Shown here in pieces: positions 24,601 to 36,880 of a stretch of 64,000 nt of DNA. Under the pieces are notes generated by a model. That model was not told the origin of the DNA. It was given only the letters and a program-made list of their open reading frames with translations, and made no database searches. The stretch is taken from assembly GCF_018691265.1 (NCBI RefSeq), contig NW_024881283.1, positions 4,189,731 to 4,253,730 on the forward strand. Reading direction: 5' to 3'. Made by a program: the position numbers and the translations under genes. Source of the DNA: Tyto alba (lineage: Eukaryota > Chordata > Aves > Strigiformes > Tytonidae). How positions within the stretch are numbered: the stretch's first letter is position 1; each line of letters begins with the position of its first letter.

Positions 24601-26262
24601 ACTTTGTTTGCACAGAGCAGTGGTAACCTGTGCTCTGGTGCTGTGGCCTTCATGTTTTCCATGTTCCTCCTAGAACTGCTGAGGTTTCACTGATTTCAGT
24701 GCTCTTAGTCCTGATGTGTATTGGTGCATGAGTATCCAAGAGTTTCACCATTTTATGAGGAACCTCATGAGGTGATGAAGGAGCCGTCTACTCTACTGTT
24801 GCACCACGAAGGTAGAAACAAAATCCATTTTAGAAAACTTTCTCAACGATATTGAAACTGGCACATGCTCTTGTACAGGCATTTGTGAATCTCTCCCTGA
24901 CAAAGTCACTGATCCCTGGTGATTTGATATGATCCAGTCAGAAATCTCATGTGCTAGGCAGTACATAACCTTAACAAGACATCAAGCCAGCCAGCCTCAC
25001 ATATTCTCAACTTTTAGGAGGGCAAAACCCATTAGAACATCTGTAAATCTGATTATACTTTATTAAAAAGATGCTGCAGAATAGGCTACAAAGGAGGATT
25101 TCTCTGAAGGTGAGACACTTGTGGGCCTTGTGAGCTGATGTGAAGGGAAATGTCCATGAGCAGCAGAAGTAGGTGTGGGCAGGATGTGCTCTTGAGTGGA
25201 CTCCTCTAACACCACCTGGGTTCACAGCTGATCAAAAGTGTGAATATGTGTGACAGTGACATACACGGGAAACAAAGGAGGGACAGCATCTGACAGCCCA
25301 GAAGAGGTTCAGCTGCCTTGTTACAAGATACTCTGAAATAAGAAAAGGGAACCACCTCATCATGATAGATGTTTTAATAATTCTCTGGAAATGAAGACTA
25401 AGATGAAAGGGGAAGATATTTTGGCTTGTGCCTAAATTAAGTGTTTGACTGCAAGCACAGGACTCGTGGCCGATGCATGAAATGCGACAGGAATGTAATG
25501 GATCTGCCCGTCTTGATTCAGCACTGGTGAGGACGGGCAGAGGTCTCATGACCTCATAGGTGTTTTCCATCTCTCATTTCTCTGACTTGATGATAGAATG
25601 AGACAGGAGGCATTAAAAAGACATCTGAAGGGAAAAAGCTTTCCCATTACATCAATAAAAAATACTAGCCCCAGCGGGAGGAGGCTGTCAAAGACGCCCA
25701 GCCTGAAAGCCTTAATAAAACCTGTCTTCTGAGCAGCTGATATTCCTCTCCCTACAACATGTAAAACTGCAAAAGCTGACAGCCAATGCAGCAATCAGAG
25801 CCTTTGGCTTTGATAGCAGAGGCTGCTTTGCTGTCGGCTGTAAGAGTTTCCAGGGAACTTGAGCTTCTTGAACACTTCCCATTCAAATTAAAAGTGCTGA
25901 CATGCCCCAGGTGGAAGGAGTCTTTTTTTCTCCCCTTTGCTCTGCCAGATTTCCTCTGTCTTGCCTTAACAAAAGGAAACAGCCTACCCAAGGCCAAACT
26001 ATTCATCAGCTGGACTTTACAAGTCAAATTGCTTTTATTTATTGTCCCTTCTGCAGCACCTGCTCTTGTCTCTTAAGAGTCAAAGATATCACCTGAACCC
26101 AGTCCTTATTTCTACATTACAACAGATCCTCCCACTTTCTCAAACATCAGGCAGAAGAACCACTGTCTACAGAAAATAGTTACAATAACAGCTGTATGAA
26201 GCCACCATGGTTGCAATGTGCATCCCAGGCTTGCAGTTCAGGGACATTGAACACAGTTCATG
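24601..26262. other. Unique DNA, no gene seen
   Basis: Open frames are at most 112 codons (25232-25570, minus) with no recognisable motif. I see no repeat body or regulatory element that I can support. Confidence 0.6.
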
Positions 26263-26345
26263 GGAACACAGGATAATTCAGGTGGAAAGGGACCTTAGGA
26301 CATCTCTAGACCAGCCTCCTGCTCAGCTGTTACATGACAACATCG
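26263..26345 (-). mobile_element. CR1 LINE 3' tail fragment, antisense
   Basis: The plus strand has ACACAGGATAATTCAGGTGG then AAAGGGACCTTAGGACATCT then AGACCAGCCTCCTGCTCA, the characteristic complement of the CR1 3' untranslated tail of birds. The element therefore lies on the minus strand with its 3' end to the left. Similarity fades after about 26345. As is usual for CR1, it is a short 5'-truncated copy, here without the reverse transcriptase region. The open frame at 26207-26473 crosses it and is not a gene. Confidence 0.65.
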
Positions 26346-28048
26346 ACAACATTGTCTCTGGCCACCTGTTCTGTGGTCAGACATTTCCAGATGCCTGGCA
26401 AAAAAATATTTTTCTTGGATCAGGGGAGCCATCATGTTTGCAGTTCCCAGCAACTTCCAGCCTGGCAAATTAGCAACAACCCTGCCAGCCTTCACCTCTG
26501 CTTTCCAAGATATGGCCCTTTCTTCTCAATGGTTTCCATCTCACAAATGTTTCTCCTCTTATATCAGCCCTAGGTATCAGTTGTATCTCCCATCCTTGTG
26601 ATCCTGGTCATCTGGTCTCCCTTGTTCTCAGAACAAAAAGTAGGTGAAGGAACTGCGGTAAAGACATGGATCTCCTGCTGTAGGAATCACCTCTTTTGAT
26701 GGCATCTGGGCAAGAACACCTCCATTTCCAAAACAACCTCCCCACATCCCACCATAGGGTATATCCCCCTCATCCCTACTCCCTTTTCACAGGGAAATTC
26801 GGGAGTGGCAAACCTCTGCTGTTCCATGAGAGGGCAGTGTCGTATGGAAGCAAAGCGTCCACTGAAATCTGTAGGGATGGCTGGCCAGGAGGAGGCCGGG
26901 ATTGATGGGAGAAATGTCCCAGAGACTTTAATAAGGATGAAGTCAGGCATGTTCTTGGGGGCTTATGAAGATTCTGAAGACCCCCAGAATTTACTAGAGA
27001 TGAGATCCTCTCTATGTTTTTTTAAAGTCTGGAATGGAGCTAGAAATATCTTTGAAACACTGGTGAAGAAAGAAAATTGAAGAAAGGAGGTTACTGTCTA
27101 TTAAATTCTGTAGGGTGCTTTTGTCCAGAGAAGGTTCTGAAGGACTCTGCTGGGTTCTCATTAGAAATCCTGCCTCTTGCTGAACTGCCTTAGCTTTGTA
27201 CCACCAGAGTTCAATCAGAGGGGACACTCTGCCCACTATGTTTTCATAAAGGCTCAGAGAGGTTCCTGGCACATCATCACATCTTCAGAAGATACCTTGA
27301 TACACTGCCTCCTGGGAGCTGAAGGTGCAAAGTAAAATCTAGGCTAAGCACACTGGGATTATTTCTCCCCCGAGTACCACTGAGACAGAAAATAACACCC
27401 TAACTGGCTAATTTCTCTTTACGTGGAGCTCCAAGGAGGGTCATCTGTCTTCCCAAGAGTTCACCTACAAAGGTCCCATCCCATATCCTCTTTACTACAA
27501 ACATTTTCCACTATATAAATAGGCCACAAGTCAAGAAGTTGCTTCTCAAAGAGGTTAAACTTCAAGTAGCATCTGTCCTCCAGCACATCGGGGGCTTATC
27601 CTCAGTTTCTCTGCTTTCTCTCCTCCACCAAGAAGCCATGGGACAAGTACAGCATTGATAAAGAAGCCAGACAGTGTGACGTTTTTGTATGTGCCCTCAG
27701 AAATAACCCCACATGTAGGAGACTTCCTCTGGAAGCTCTTCAGGAGGCTGTCTCCACTGACTTCATCTTTGCTCTGAGACATGCAAAGAGAAGAGGATTT
27801 GCCTCTATCCTGCAAACAGTTTCTCTGGAATGGGGAGATATCCTCTTCTGTGGGAGGAAGGAAACTTCCCTCTCCCTCCCCAGTCATAAGAGAGCAAAGG
27901 GCAAACCACAAACACTCTCCTTAACCATACACAGACACAAGAAAAGCATAAAGATCTCCCTGCTCTTTTGAGCTGCTCCATGGTCCCAGGCAGCTGCAGC
28001 TCACATTAGCAAAGACTTTCTCTTATAACCTGCTGGCATCTGCCTCAC
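26346..28048. other. Unique DNA, no gene seen
   Basis: The longest frame is 118 codons (27555-27911, minus) and is unrecognised. Text at 26687-27080 is open on both strands without family resemblance. Nothing else is supported. Confidence 0.6.
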
Positions 28049-28145
28049 CAAGTGACTTTACACAAGTTACTGTCTCCGGTTCACTCTCTTACAAAAGGAA
28101 CAGTGCTATCACCTCACACCTTGAAAAAGCATTGAGACCTAGAGG
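28049..28145 (+). mobile_element. MIR-like SINE relic
   Basis: The run AAGTGACTTTACACAAGTTA then CTGTCTCCGGTTCACTCTCT then TTACAAAAGGAACAGTGCTA then TCACCTCACACC follows the MIR core order 'gtgacttgggcaagttactt ... ttacaaaatgg ... acctacctcac'. Several substitutions separate it from the consensus, as expected for an element older than the split of birds and mammals. Confidence 0.5.
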
Positions 28146-30375
28146 GAAGTGGCACAGAAAGGGCAGATGCTATCACTGTGCCCACAAAATGAGTCTTTCC
28201 CATTTAATCACCTAGCAGACACACCATGGGGATGCCTTTGTAGATGCCTCTGAAGGCTTCTGTTGACCATGTCCCATCCGCTGTGGTTATGTAACTTATT
28301 TGCCTCTCTTTTTTAAGAAGCCTGAAGGCGCCAGTGCTAATGGAAAAAGAGAACAAGCAGGAGGGCAGGGAGAGGCAGACAGATGGTCATCTCTCCAGCA
28401 GTGAGGCTTTTATTTGTCAAACTGCTATGAGATCATTTGAGGAAAAATAATATCAACAAAACAGGGAACAACCTCAAGTTTCTTTAATGCTACTGAGCTT
28501 GTTTTCAGTGGACCGCTCTCCTCCTTTTTTCTTTCCCCCCCCCCTTTTCTTTCTGTAAAGCTCTTTCTTTCAGCTATTATACACACTCTGCTCTACAATT
28601 TCACTTGACCTTCAGTTCTTTGGCATGTCTTTCATATATGACCATTGCTCTGCACTGTGATTCTGCTGCCCATGTGGTCCCTGAGCTCCGTTAAGGATTG
28701 CATCTGCCAAGGGTGCAGTGTGGCCAGGGTTTTGATTCTTGTGCCAAGGTACTCACATATAAGCATACGCAAGTTTTTATAAGATTATGCTGAATCAGTT
28801 GCCCAACAATGCTGGAAGGATCCCAAGGCTATTAAGAATTTGTGTCATGGGTCTTTGAAACTGCAACCAACATCAGTTGTTTAAAATCAACACTACTGGG
28901 GTAGATTTTCAAAAGACTTTTCAAAGATTTATTTTTTAAGTAACTGTGAGGCACTTTCCAGTGACATCTTCCATGTGAGGAGGTTCGGTTGCCAGCAAAC
29001 CCCAGATCTTGGTCTTGTTAATTGGTGTGGCTGGTGACGCATTAGAGCAGATGACTGTACAGTTCAAATTTCCAGTGGCTGGAAGCTAAAAATCAAAGCT
29101 CAGAAACACTGGAAATGAGTGAACAGTAAGGTTGATCAACCATTGTCAAAAATCCCTCGCTTTTACACAGAAATACAAACAACTGTCACAGGTGATCCCA
29201 TTTCTTCTGGCTTAGTGAGACTATTTTGTAGAAACACCTCCTAATCTTGGTTTGAAGTTAAGTAATAGGTTCCCAGCATGTTGCCCACAAGATCCTCTGT
29301 TGTTACTCATAACCACAGGATTATGAACACACTAAATTTGCCACCACTTAAAACCCTGATTGGCAGCAAAAGACAAATACAGCTGTTACTTGCCTAGTAC
29401 TTTAACCCATGGGCCAGAGAAATATTCTTGTATTAAAGAATGGAAGCTGGCCACACCTCTGGATAAGGCACCGCACTAGTTAATCATTATAGCCATAAAC
29501 ACAAAAACAATGCTTGCAGTATGGCAGCATCATACAGCTTATGAGTACAGTGCAATGTCTCTTCAGTGCATGAAGAAAGGACATCTTGGACCTTTAAGTC
29601 ATTGGTGAGCCACCCTTGCTTGTTATTGAATGGACTAGGAAACCCTTTCAGTTTTCCACGTGGTTGCTAAAGAAAAGATCCAGTAATGCGTCTGGAGTTA
29701 AAGTTAACATCATTGCTGAGCTGATGTTTTCTCAAAGCTATTGATCTCTTGTAGCTGTGCTTTCTCTTGGTATCTAAGCTTCAATTCACCTTTCTATCGA
29801 GTAATTCTCTGCCAGAGATCTGGGCTCCAGAGACAGTGACTTGTCATCTCTCACTCAGTTCAGATGCGTTTCATTTGCAGTCATGACTCACTCATGGCTG
29901 TGTTCATTTCTCATAAAGCTGGGTGACTTAATCATACCTTCTCACTGAACTAATGCTACTGCGCCTTACCTCCTGGCTACACCAGCCAGCATACCTGGGT
30001 AATAATGCTGCTTCCAGCAACCCTCTGGCTCGTGGGCACAATTATCCGACTGCAGCAAGATGCTGATCTGGGCCACTTGGTGCTACTGTAGTAACACGTG
30101 TGCCCGGAGCTCCGCATGCCTCTGCTCCCGGGAGGTGCCTCTGCTTGCTCTCTGGGGGAGTTGTCCCTATCTAACAGATGGGCAGCAGGCCTGGAGATCC
30201 CAAACCCCGCTCCATAAGGAGTTATTCCTGCAGACAAGTCTCCCTGCTGGACTCAGATCTGTATGTCTCAACAAGATTTTACTTGGCAGCTCAGCAAAAA
30301 GTGCCTCAAGAAGTCAGCTCCAGTCTGGCAGCAGTCCAGCCTGCCCCAGACAGAAGCCCCCAAGTGCCTTTTCAC
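28146..30375. other. Unique DNA, no gene seen
   Basis: Most of this stretch has no open frame of even 60 codons, consistent with AT-leaning non-coding DNA. A pyrimidine tract with C10 lies at 28535-28544. GATTTTCAAAAGACTTTTCA near 28903 resembles an old repeat arm. From 29977 GC rises and overlapping frames open on both strands; the plus frame 30060-30668 (202 codons) is the longest outside low-complexity DNA but its peptide, rich in Ser, Cys and Leu, is unrecognised. Confidence 0.5.
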
Positions 30376-30525
30376 CTGGTAGGAAGTGCTGGGGTTCATC
30401 CTGCTCCAGATTCTCCTTCTCAGCTCTTCCACCCTCCACGGCTTCGTCAGGAGGTGGGGCTGGGACTGGGCTCTGCTGGCTCTGCGCTTGCTCAGAGGAG
30501 GAGTACTCCAGCATGGTAATGTGGT
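30376..30525 (-). other. Candidate protein-coding exon, minus strand
   Basis: Read on the minus strand, an acceptor-like stretch (TTTCTTGATCCTATTTGGAG) is followed by the segment, which ends at CCTACCAG before GTGAAAAG, a good match to the vertebrate donor pattern. The frame stays open across all 150 bases. An ATG at 30514 would begin a 46-residue peptide plus one base before the donor, starting MLEYSSSEQAQ and rich in Gln, Glu, Pro and Ala, like a disordered region. The frame actually continues open beyond the donor to 30314, so openness alone does not prove an exon. I do not recognise the peptide and found no partner exon. It could be an alternative first exon of a gene lying mostly outside the window, or chance. 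Confidence 0.22.
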
Positions 30526-33500
30526 CTCCAAATAGGATCAAGAAAGCTGGGTTAGAAGGTCTGGAACTTTTAATAACTGAAAAAACTACTCTCAAGAAAA
30601 CTAGAATGAGAACTGTATCTTGTACACCAAGTGTGACAGCCTCCTTTGAATGCACCGGGGTGCTTTAGAGGGGAGGAAGTTAATGGGTATGAGACACAGC
30701 CATGCCTGCCTCCACTGGCTCCACCAGTTTCAAACCCATTCTTCATCAGTCACATCCGTGCTCATATGTATCTCCTTTTGTCCCACAGTCTATTTGTATT
30801 TTTGATGTACATAATACATCAAAAACCACAGAGCAAATATACACATTCTTAAGCTATAAATATTGCTGGAAAATAATGACATCATGCAGACAAAAGGAAT
30901 TATTCTGATAATAAATTATTGTCTTTCCTTTATTGTGCACCAAAAATCTGTGGTGACTCACTGACAAGTGCATTGTTTGCCTAGAGAGCAATTACTGGAC
31001 TAGGAGAGGTTTTTGCTTAAGTTCCCCTCCAACTCTCCTGAACTACTGGGCAATGGAGAATGTGAGAGTCAGGGAGTCAGAAAGCCACTAACAAGCGTCT
31101 TGTCAGAGCAGGACCTCAGGGACTTAGCTTCTCCCTGATATTTTATTGGATAGTGGAGAGACTAGGGATAACATGATGCAGCTGATTAAAAATGTCCCCA
31201 TTACTCAAGTAGAGACATATATAGCTGGTGTTTCCAAAAGTCCAGAGTTAGGTGCCTGTTTCTGACAGTGTCACCCTTAAAAATGGAGTAATTCTGACTT
31301 TTTTTTCAGAGCTGTGCAGAGTGACAATGTGAACATGATCACTATGCAAGAGGTCTAAATGCCACCTCTCCTACAAGTTTTTCCTATAGATATTACTGTA
31401 ATGCTGGAGAGAAATCCTATTCTGTATTGAAAATAAATCTCTTTATTTCCCCACCAATCTCCTCAAACAGGACACTTTCAAGACTGACAACTTTTCTTCT
31501 CCACTCAGTCATACACAAGCACTCACACCCGCACCCATGCCTCTTAATACTCAGGTCTCCAAGACAAAAGTATTTAAACACATTAATTAGATAAAGAGTA
31601 AAGTTCCCCTAACTTGACAGTGAAGTTTGTTGATAAATGGGAAATTAAATGGGATGTAATTAGAGGAACCTAAATGAAACAAAACTGATTCAGACCTACA
31701 TGATACACCTTGCCCTGCCCTGCCCAGTGGAGGAGGAAGGTCACTCACCTCCCTGTATGTTCAGCTTCTCGTGATGCTGTGGATGATCATACAACATGCA
31801 TAATGTTGTAATGTGTCTCCAAGAATGAGTCTGCCCAGCTGCCATAAAGAATTAACTTTTCTCAATCCTCTCAACCCCCAACCCCCCACACATTCTTTTC
31901 TCTTTGGGTGGTGTGCCTCTGTAACCGTATTACATTTATTTGCACTTACCGTGCCTTTGCATTACCTCAGCTGGAACTGCATTCTATTGGAATCATCTAA
32001 ACTGCATACACACAAAAATTCATCAAAATTTCTGCCTTCTCCTCCTTTGAATTTCTCTCATTTCAACTTTCAGACATGGTTCCTTTCTTGAAGAGTGGTT
32101 TCCCCACAGTACTTCTTGCTAGTGAAGGTATCCATCGTGATCAAATCAATCTTAGTTTAGGAGAAACTAAATGAATGAGCTTTCTCAAGCCTCTTCCTAG
32201 AACGAATGCATTTACTCTGATGCTAAAGTCTTTTTTTCTAGCTCTCATCTGTGTGCAGTCCATTTTCCAGCATCCTTAGGAGACATGGACACCAGCACAG
32301 TATGGCAGCAGCAGTGTCAGCATCTCTCTTAAATTCCTGTCCACCAATGTGTCTGTACGTATCGGGGATCTTTGCTCCCAGTCCACAGTTTGCTCATGCC
32401 TCATACAGGGCTGATTTATCCCGGCTGTGCAGCCCAGGGAGCAATTCACATGGAGAAGGTAAGAGTCTGCTTCAGAAAGAAATCAGTTACCCTCTGAACT
32501 CCACCAACAGTATTGACCAGATCTCCATTGACTCTAAGGGGAGCTTAGCACACAGACACCTACTCTTCAGACACGTCTCATAATGGGAGGGGAATCCCAC
32601 CCCATTTTTCCATACTGGTCCCACTTGTGCTGTGCATGGAGTTAAAATCAGTTAAAATCTCCCCACTACACTTTTCTGGTCCATCACTGCAAGAACAACA
32701 TATTACCTGTATTGTCTCAACCATAGATATCAGTCCCTTTCTCCTGGAGCACATTTGGCTGCATTAAAAATGGGTTGAATGTATTCCTGTTATGCAGTGG
32801 GAGGAATTTAAGAGCTTTAACATTTTTTTATTTTTCACAAAACACAAAAGAGATGGCCTAATGACCAAATGGGTCAGGAATTCCTTGGCTTTTTTGGGGA
32901 GTTTCTCTTGGTCTTATGTGTCCTAGGTAAATATGTCTCCTGGAGCATCTCTGGAGTTACTAGATCAAAAATTGCACCTGGAGACTTTGACATATTTTCT
33001 GGAGAAAAAAAAAAAAAGAAACTGTAAATTCAGTTGTTTTGCTTCGTAAAAATTATTTCAATGATGTAATGCCTTTTCAGTTCTTTTATTCTTAAGATGC
33101 TTTCAAAACCTGAACATATTTCTGTCTTCTGTCCCAAGCACTGCTTCTTCTCCCACTATCTTTAGCTTCCTTTGACATTTTTTTTAATAAGTAGATTGTG
33201 CAATGGATATTCATCACTATTTCTCCTTTATTCATCAGTAATATAGCACTTTATCTCTAGTTGCAGGCTTCTCCATGTCAGTGAGAAAAGGAGTGTCCCT
33301 GCAAAAAGTGGCCTCCTTCTTCATTGAGAATTTGTGGATTTTAAGGGTTTTAATAAACTCTTACAAAAATTCCTAATTTCATTCTCAGCTTTCTGTATCT
33401 ATTTATCCTTCCCAATCAATTTCCCCCAGTTTGGGAGGAGCATTTGCTAGGTCACTGACTTGTTCTTTAGGGTAGCCCCAAGCCAGCCAGTAAAGGGCCA

Positions 33501-36500
33501 GCCCATATTGTAGCATGTGGCATTCAAAAAAGGACAAAAAAATGCCAGTGCCTTCAATGTGAATTTATCAACTGTTACTGTCAACTGCCAGCTGGTGATT
33601 AATTCATCTTTATCTATCTGATGACCATCCAGGGCTGTGTTACATGTTCTTGACAACAACCTCTTTTGTATTAGTACATTATCATGTATTATTTTAAAAA
33701 CTGATTATATTTTGCAACCAGTTACATGAGACCTCCAGTATAAGTCATTGTGTTGGAGTCTAATCTGCTCTGTGTAGCAAGTGCCTGTAGCATACTACAT
33801 TTGTGCAGAAAAGCATGTCTCATCCGAAAAGATTGCTAGTACTAACACTTAAAAAAATTCATGTCTATGTTGAATCCTTTGGTACTGCTGAGAGCTGCCA
33901 TCAGGGCTGATGTGCTGAATATAAGTATTTAACTCTGGCATGGGGAAAAACATTCCCATATCTATAATGTGAGATGCAGTGTGATGCATTGCCCATAATT
34001 CTTCAATGTTAATCATTAAATCATCAGGATTTGGGTTAATGGCTTTATCTTTCAAGTGCAGATTGCAAAATACTCACAAATATGACAGCAAAGAGGCCTG
34101 AGCCTTTAGTTCAGGAAATAACATATAAAGATCAGGTTGGCTGTTAAAAAGCAGAGTGAGGAGAGATAATGCCTGAAGCTAAAATTACATTATATAATAC
34201 ATCAATAAATTGAATACTAGTATATCTGAAGGACAATAAAGTAGGGAAGAGAATAAACTATGCATATAAAAACAGCTCTTCCTTCCATTTGTATGACCAG
34301 GAGTGAGGAGTACCACTGAGAACAGAGCTAAAGCGTGTTTTGCACACAGAGACCTGGCCCAGTCATTTTGGAGAAAAGGCAGTTTTAGGTGTTGCATTGA
34401 TCTGATGAAAACATCCTTGAGTGTGCATGAGTGAACATGCCTGTGCAGCCCGGAGGTTGCCAGGACTCCATGCTGGTGCAGAGAGCTGGTGTTCATTAGC
34501 AAGCAAGCTCAAACTTCAAGGTGTGCAGAAGCAGCAGGAAGGCTGAACATCAGGAAACACGCACAAACGTTGTAGGTTTGGCCCTAGGTATTTCACAGTG
34601 TTTCCTTTTCATGTATGTCAAACAGGCTAAAACTGCAGATGAGCTGAAATTGGAACTTGCCCTCCTTCCCCACACAGGGGAAGCTTTCTCTGTTTTATCA
34701 AGCAAACTCTGCCCTGACTCATGCTTACTCCGGTCCTCACTGCATTTCTGGTTGTTGTGCTATTTCCAGTCATAATGGGAAACAGAAGCGACAGTAATCA
34801 CATTAAAAAGCTAGTCTTCATAATTTCCGTGACATGAAAAATACAGTGTAGTTCAAATCATCTCTGGAGTGTGTTGTCCATGTGCAGCTGGCTCTGTTTG
34901 GCTCGCACAGCACTCTAGCCTTGATAACTAGCCTAGTGAAGGAAGGACTAACCAGGCTACCGTGCTGTGCCAATGCAGTCACTGTGCAGGAAGCTCATGC
35001 CCTGCAGGACTGTGCTGTGCCGTGCAGAGACACCACGAAGGGACTGGGGAAGGCAGGGTTTGTTTTAGCCCAATTCAAGGGAATCTCAATGTCCCTTTCT
35101 GACATATTTTTCTCTACTGGATCGGAGTTAGTAGTATTCCTCTCTTCAGTAAATCATTCTTTCAGCAGATCTACCTCTGCGCCCAAGCTTTGGCCCCAGG
35201 AGTTCATGGACTTCATTCACTGTTAACCTCTTGAGTGAACCGACCTCTACACCCATCCCAATGATTAGTGCCCCAACCCTCAGGCATATGATCCATTGGG
35301 ATGCAGGACTAGAACTTCCTAATGTTAAAGGCTGTTTGGATATTGGGATGGCCTATTTCCCTTTGACTGCAGGATAAGAGCCAAGATATAGAGAGCATAT
35401 AGAGACTGTCAGTGCCCTGAGTGGAACATGATGGGTGACAAATCCCATGTAACGCTCAGGGGATGGTGAAGTCCTCATTCATACTCTGGGCCAGCACCTG
35501 GTGTTTGACATGGATCTTTGTTTGACCAGGTCACCGTTTCTCACAGCCCTGAAAAGACAGGATCATACACCATTCTCATCTGCAGTCCCATTTTATCAAA
35601 CACCCTATCTACAGATACAGATTAGTGGTATTTAAAGCCAGCAATCCTATTTTCTCTTCCATCTATTTGATAGAAATAAGAACTAAGGGTTAAAAGCTAC
35701 TTCCTTCTAGCAAATTTTATCAAGCAAATGGCCAACCTCTGAGGATTCACGGGGGAAATTCTCTATCTTGCATCTACCACGTGCATGTTGGCAGGCGCTA
35801 TTCACAGAATATTGTTATAACTGCTTCCTGATGCAAAATGCAAAACCCCAAAACTGAATAAAGTAATTCAGGCCCATTTCCTTTTAGCACAGATACCTGT
35901 CTTGATGGAGAAAAAAAAAATAAAATATCCTGACTTACAGGCTTCTAAGTGTAAAGATAAAATGAAATTCCTCAACAGAGAGGAGAAAATGACTCTCAAA
36001 ACTGAACCTTTTTTTCTTCTTTTTTTCTCCACACATTACTCAATGCCAAAAGGCTCTCTTTGAATTGTCCAATGTATTTGGAGGAGTTCTTCTTGCTCCC
36101 ATACAGGGAAATGACTTATTCATCATATTGGGCCTCAGAATAAATTGGATTCTTCCTTCCAGTTAACTGACTAGATTGACACAATGTACAGAGCTATTCC
36201 AGTCTTGTGAGCATTTTCAGCAGCAGTGCCTCAGCCTCTTATTTCCTCCAATTTCTAATCTGTCAGTTTATTAACATCAGTCGAGTGATTCTTTTTACAG
36301 TCCCAGAGAATGTTGTTCTCACTAAAGAAACTTCACTATGAGTGAATACCAAGTATGCCTGCTGCACTGTATTTGTCAGTAGTTAAAGGGCATGTGGGGA
36401 TTTATAGTCTGTACAGGGCTGGACGACATTTTGCATTGGAAGCACTTTGTCTCAAAGGAATTGCACAAAACTTACTCTGTGATATGAGCTGAGCTATTTT

Positions 36501-36767
36501 GGAGACCTTGCATATGCACCACCCCATCAGCTGATAGCATCTTGGAAAATGCTGGTAGCAACAGCCAGGGTTTAGCTAAGATTTACATGCATGACTAGGA
36601 GGTCCATTTTTGATTATCTAACCTTATATTTTTCAGAGAAAACAAGTTTTGCACAGGCAGATGAACTGCATTTCCCAGAAATGAGGCATCTCAAGCCCCT
36701 CATGTCTGAAAAACTTGGCTGTAAACGTGGGTGGCTGGAGCAGAGCATTTTCAGCAGGGGCAGCAGC
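30526..36767. other. Unique DNA, no gene seen
   Basis: Six kilobases with no open frame above 114 codons and long stretches without any frame of 60 codons (for example 30910-31810, 32590-33440 and 35230-36590). An A run lies near 33005-33017. No product, promoter or RNA gene is recognisable. A possible short repeat arm is at 31219-31260. Confidence 0.6.
31219..31260. mobile_element. Short arm of an old amniote repeat (weak)
   Basis: GCTGGTGTTTCCAAAAGTCC followed by AGAGTTAGGTGCCTGTTT resembles the arm of a common old amniote repeat that reads like 'gctgggattttcaaaag ... cttaggtgcct'. Only one arm is visible and the match is short, so this is a weak call. Confidence 0.2.
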
Positions 36768-36880
36768 TGTGGAATTCACTTCCTCCATCAGACAGTGCAG
36801 CAGACGTGAAATTCAGACAGGAATGTGCTGGCTTTAAGGACACGTTACAAGCCTATCTGTTCACTCAGGTTTTTGCTCAA
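36768..36880 (+). mobile_element. L3/CR1-clade LINE tail relic
   Basis: CTGTGGAATTCACTTCCTCC, then a variable part, then GGCTTTAAGGACACGTTACA and AGCCTATCTGTTCACTCAGG followed by TTTTTGCTC match the end of the reverse transcriptase frame of L3-type (CR1-clade) LINEs, which typically encodes a Trp-Asn-Ser-Leu-Pro phrase and later a Phe-Lys ... Leu-Phe-Thr phrase. Here the Trp codon is altered to a Gly-Ile reading in the open frame ending at 36809, and a stop interrupts the rest, so the copy is dead. This family predates the split of birds and mammals. Confidence 0.5.

Noticed and set aside
30060..30668. 202-codon plus-strand frame, longest outside simple repeats
   Set aside because: The peptide is unlike any family I know, the opposite strand is open over the same bases, and no start context or splice pattern supports it. 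The minus-strand exon candidate there is kept only as low confidence.
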